Origin: a virus | Virus record (IMG/VR): IMGVR_UViG_3300029449_000008 | Span: 1-37,252 of that record | Direction: 5' to 3' (one strand) | DNA length: 37,252 nt | Position numbers and translations under genes: made by a program | Part shown: positions 36,454-37,252 of the stretch, piece by piece | How positions within the stretch are numbered: position 1 is the first letter of the stretch | Layout: every line of letters begins with the position of its first letter | The notes under the pieces: model-generated | Told to the model about the DNA's origin: nothing | The model's database searches: none | The model's input: only the letters and a program-made list of their open reading frames with translations

Positions 36454-37252
36454 TTACACCTCTATTCCCATTATCATTTTAAACTTTTCAGAATCAAAAT
36501 TCGGAATATCTTTGATTATTTGTTTTTCGTCATCGGTCAATTTTTCCCACCATTCTTGATTTACTTTCGATAAATCATTTTTCTTTAGATAACCACCAGT
36601 TGTCTTATAAGAAGGATGGCTTTCTTTTTCTTCTTCATACATAGCATCTTCCCAAACCCATTCGCAAGGGATATAATTTATTCGTCTTAACAATCTACAT
36701 GCTTTGCTGTTTCTCCATTGGTCTAATGTCATATAGGTTTCAATATCAAATATTCTTATTTTGTGTTGTTCGGTACAGAAACAACCAGTTTCATTGTCAG
36801 ATATATTAAAATCTCCTGTACATCTGTCTCCGCTGTTCCTGTTTCCGCTGTTACTGTCTCCGCTGTTACCGTATCCGCTGTTCCTGTCTCCGCTGTTACC
36901 GTTTCCGCTGTTACCGTATCCGCTGTTACTGTATCCGCTGTTCCTGTCTCCGCTGTTACCGTATCCGCTGTTACCGTATCCGCTGTTCCTGTATCCGCTG
37001 TTACCGTATCCGCTGTTACTGTATCCGCTGTTACCGTATCCGCTGTTACTGTATCCGCTGTTCCTGTTTCCGCTGTTACCGTATCCGCTGTTCCTGTCTC
37101 CGCTGTTCCTGTTTCCGCTGTTCCTGTTTCCGCTGTTACTGTTTCCGCTGTTACTGTCTCCGCTGTTACTGTCTCCGCTGTTCCTTATACCAGTATTTCC
37201 TTTGCCAGTATTAGCAAGCTTCAACATTTCTTGCCATGAAACTTCTCGAACT
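36454..37252 (-). CDS. Pentapeptide-repeat protein, main part (5' end at 369)
   Basis: In-frame continuation of the gene that starts at 369. It has 24 consecutive perfect repeats of the form N-S-G-x-x, where x-x is mostly D/N/Y then S/R/G, followed by CTGDFNISDNETGCFC and a C-terminal domain of about 100 residues (KIRIFDIETYMTLDQWRNSKACRLLRRI ... WWEKLTDDEKQIIKDIPNFDSEKF). NSGxx repeats should stack as a beta-helix like the pentapeptide_2 family. Similar gut phage proteins exist; the function is unknown. It could bind a host factor or mimic DNA, but this repeat differs from the A(D/N)Lxx type of DNA-mimic proteins. It is in the early operon. Confidence 0.86.
   Translation of the reverse strand, partial: VREVSWQEMLKLANTGKGNTGIRNSGDSNSGDSNSGNSNSGNRNSGNRNSGDRNSGYGNSGNRNSGYSNSGYGNSGYSNSGYGNSGYRNSGYGNSGYGNSGDRNSGYSNSGYGNSGNGNSGDRNSGYGNSGDSNSGNRNSGDRCTGDFNISDNETGCFCTEQHKIRIFDIETYMTLDQWRNSKACRLLRRINYIPCEWVWEDAMYEEEKESHPSYKTTGGYLKKNDLSKVNQEWWEKLTDDEKQIIKDIPNFDSEKFKMIMGIEV
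36823..37182 (-). repeat. 15-base tandem repeat array coding NSGxx
   Basis: Twenty-four units of 15 bases, coding AAC-AGC-GGA-x-x. The first 9 bases are nearly invariant and the last 6 switch among a few combinations (GACAGT, AACAGG, TACGGT and so on). Units this regular can expand or shrink by slippage. The array also extends over 1-57 as the second copy of the same bases. Confidence 0.93.
37126..37252. repeat. Terminal overlap, copy 2 (circular contig end)
   Basis: Same 127 bases as 1-127. Treat one of the copies as redundant when joining the circle. Confidence 0.93.

Noticed and set aside
36823-37182. CRISPR-like array
   Set aside because: Repeat units are 15 bases, tandem without spacers, and code for protein in frame. 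No cas genes.
36763-37239. Plus-strand open frame of VSAVT-type repeats
   Set aside because: It is the antisense of the NSGxx array; low-complexity repeats stay open in several frames. No ribosome site or promoter.

Overview
The window is one complete, circularly assembled genome of a small Firmicutes (Clostridia-like, probably gut) bacteriophage. Bases 1-127 are repeated exactly at 37126-37252, so the unique unit is 37,125 bp. The host guess rests on AT-rich DNA, strong GGAGG-type ribosome binding sites before nearly every gene, a phi-LC3-type holin, a Phg_2220_C-type replication protein and a dimeric dUTPase. There is a P22-like portal/coat set with a head-tail connector, a nozzle-like protein and two large candidate ejection proteins, but no tape measure, tail tube or sheath. 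This points to a short-tailed (podovirus) particle. No integrase or CI-type repressor was found, so a virulent life style is likely.

All genes but one are on the minus strand; read the map from high to low coordinates, through the junction. Early block 1 starts at a consensus promoter (2551-2579). It runs through a Cro-like HTH gene, small coiled-coil genes, a single-strand annealing protein, an HNH protein, and a pentapeptide-repeat gene that crosses the contig ends (369->1, then 37125->36454). It continues through regulators, SSB, a chain of tiny coupled genes, a dUTPase and a secreted transglutaminase-like protein, to a strong terminator at 33142-33165.

Early block 2 (promoter 33085-33113) holds an excisionase-like HTH protein, a small gene with an apparent ATT start, a replisome-organiser-like protein, a primase-helicase, about ten tiny genes and a RusA resolvase. 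Two short cassettes follow. One is a CxxC protein, a PAPS-reductase-like PP-loop protein and a 33-residue membrane peptide (promoter 27593-27621, terminator 26513-26538). The other has three small genes (promoter 26460-26488, terminator 25771-25797). The three promoters at 2551, 26460 and 27593 share a near-identical upstream element with an A/T inverted repeat, which suggests one regulator controls them.

The late operon starts at 25745-25773 with a structured leader. It encodes small and large terminase, portal, scaffold, coat, decoration protein, receptor-binding/fibre proteins (one with a DGR-type variable region, one with GLUG repeats), connector, nozzle and two ejection-type proteins (one with an ADP-ribosyltransferase-like domain). 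It ends in a lysis cassette of coiled-coil membrane protein, holin, and a subtilase-M23 endolysin whose M23 domain appears circularly permuted.

The only plus-strand gene is an HNH endonuclease (2874-3260). It has its own promoter and a bulged 5' hairpin, and lies antisense to the late transcript's tail. Most unusual points: the permuted M23 domain, the DGR-like variable region with no reverse transcriptase or template repeat in the genome, the shared promoter/operator set, the PP-loop cassette, the late leader with mutually exclusive hairpins, and the ATT-start gene.
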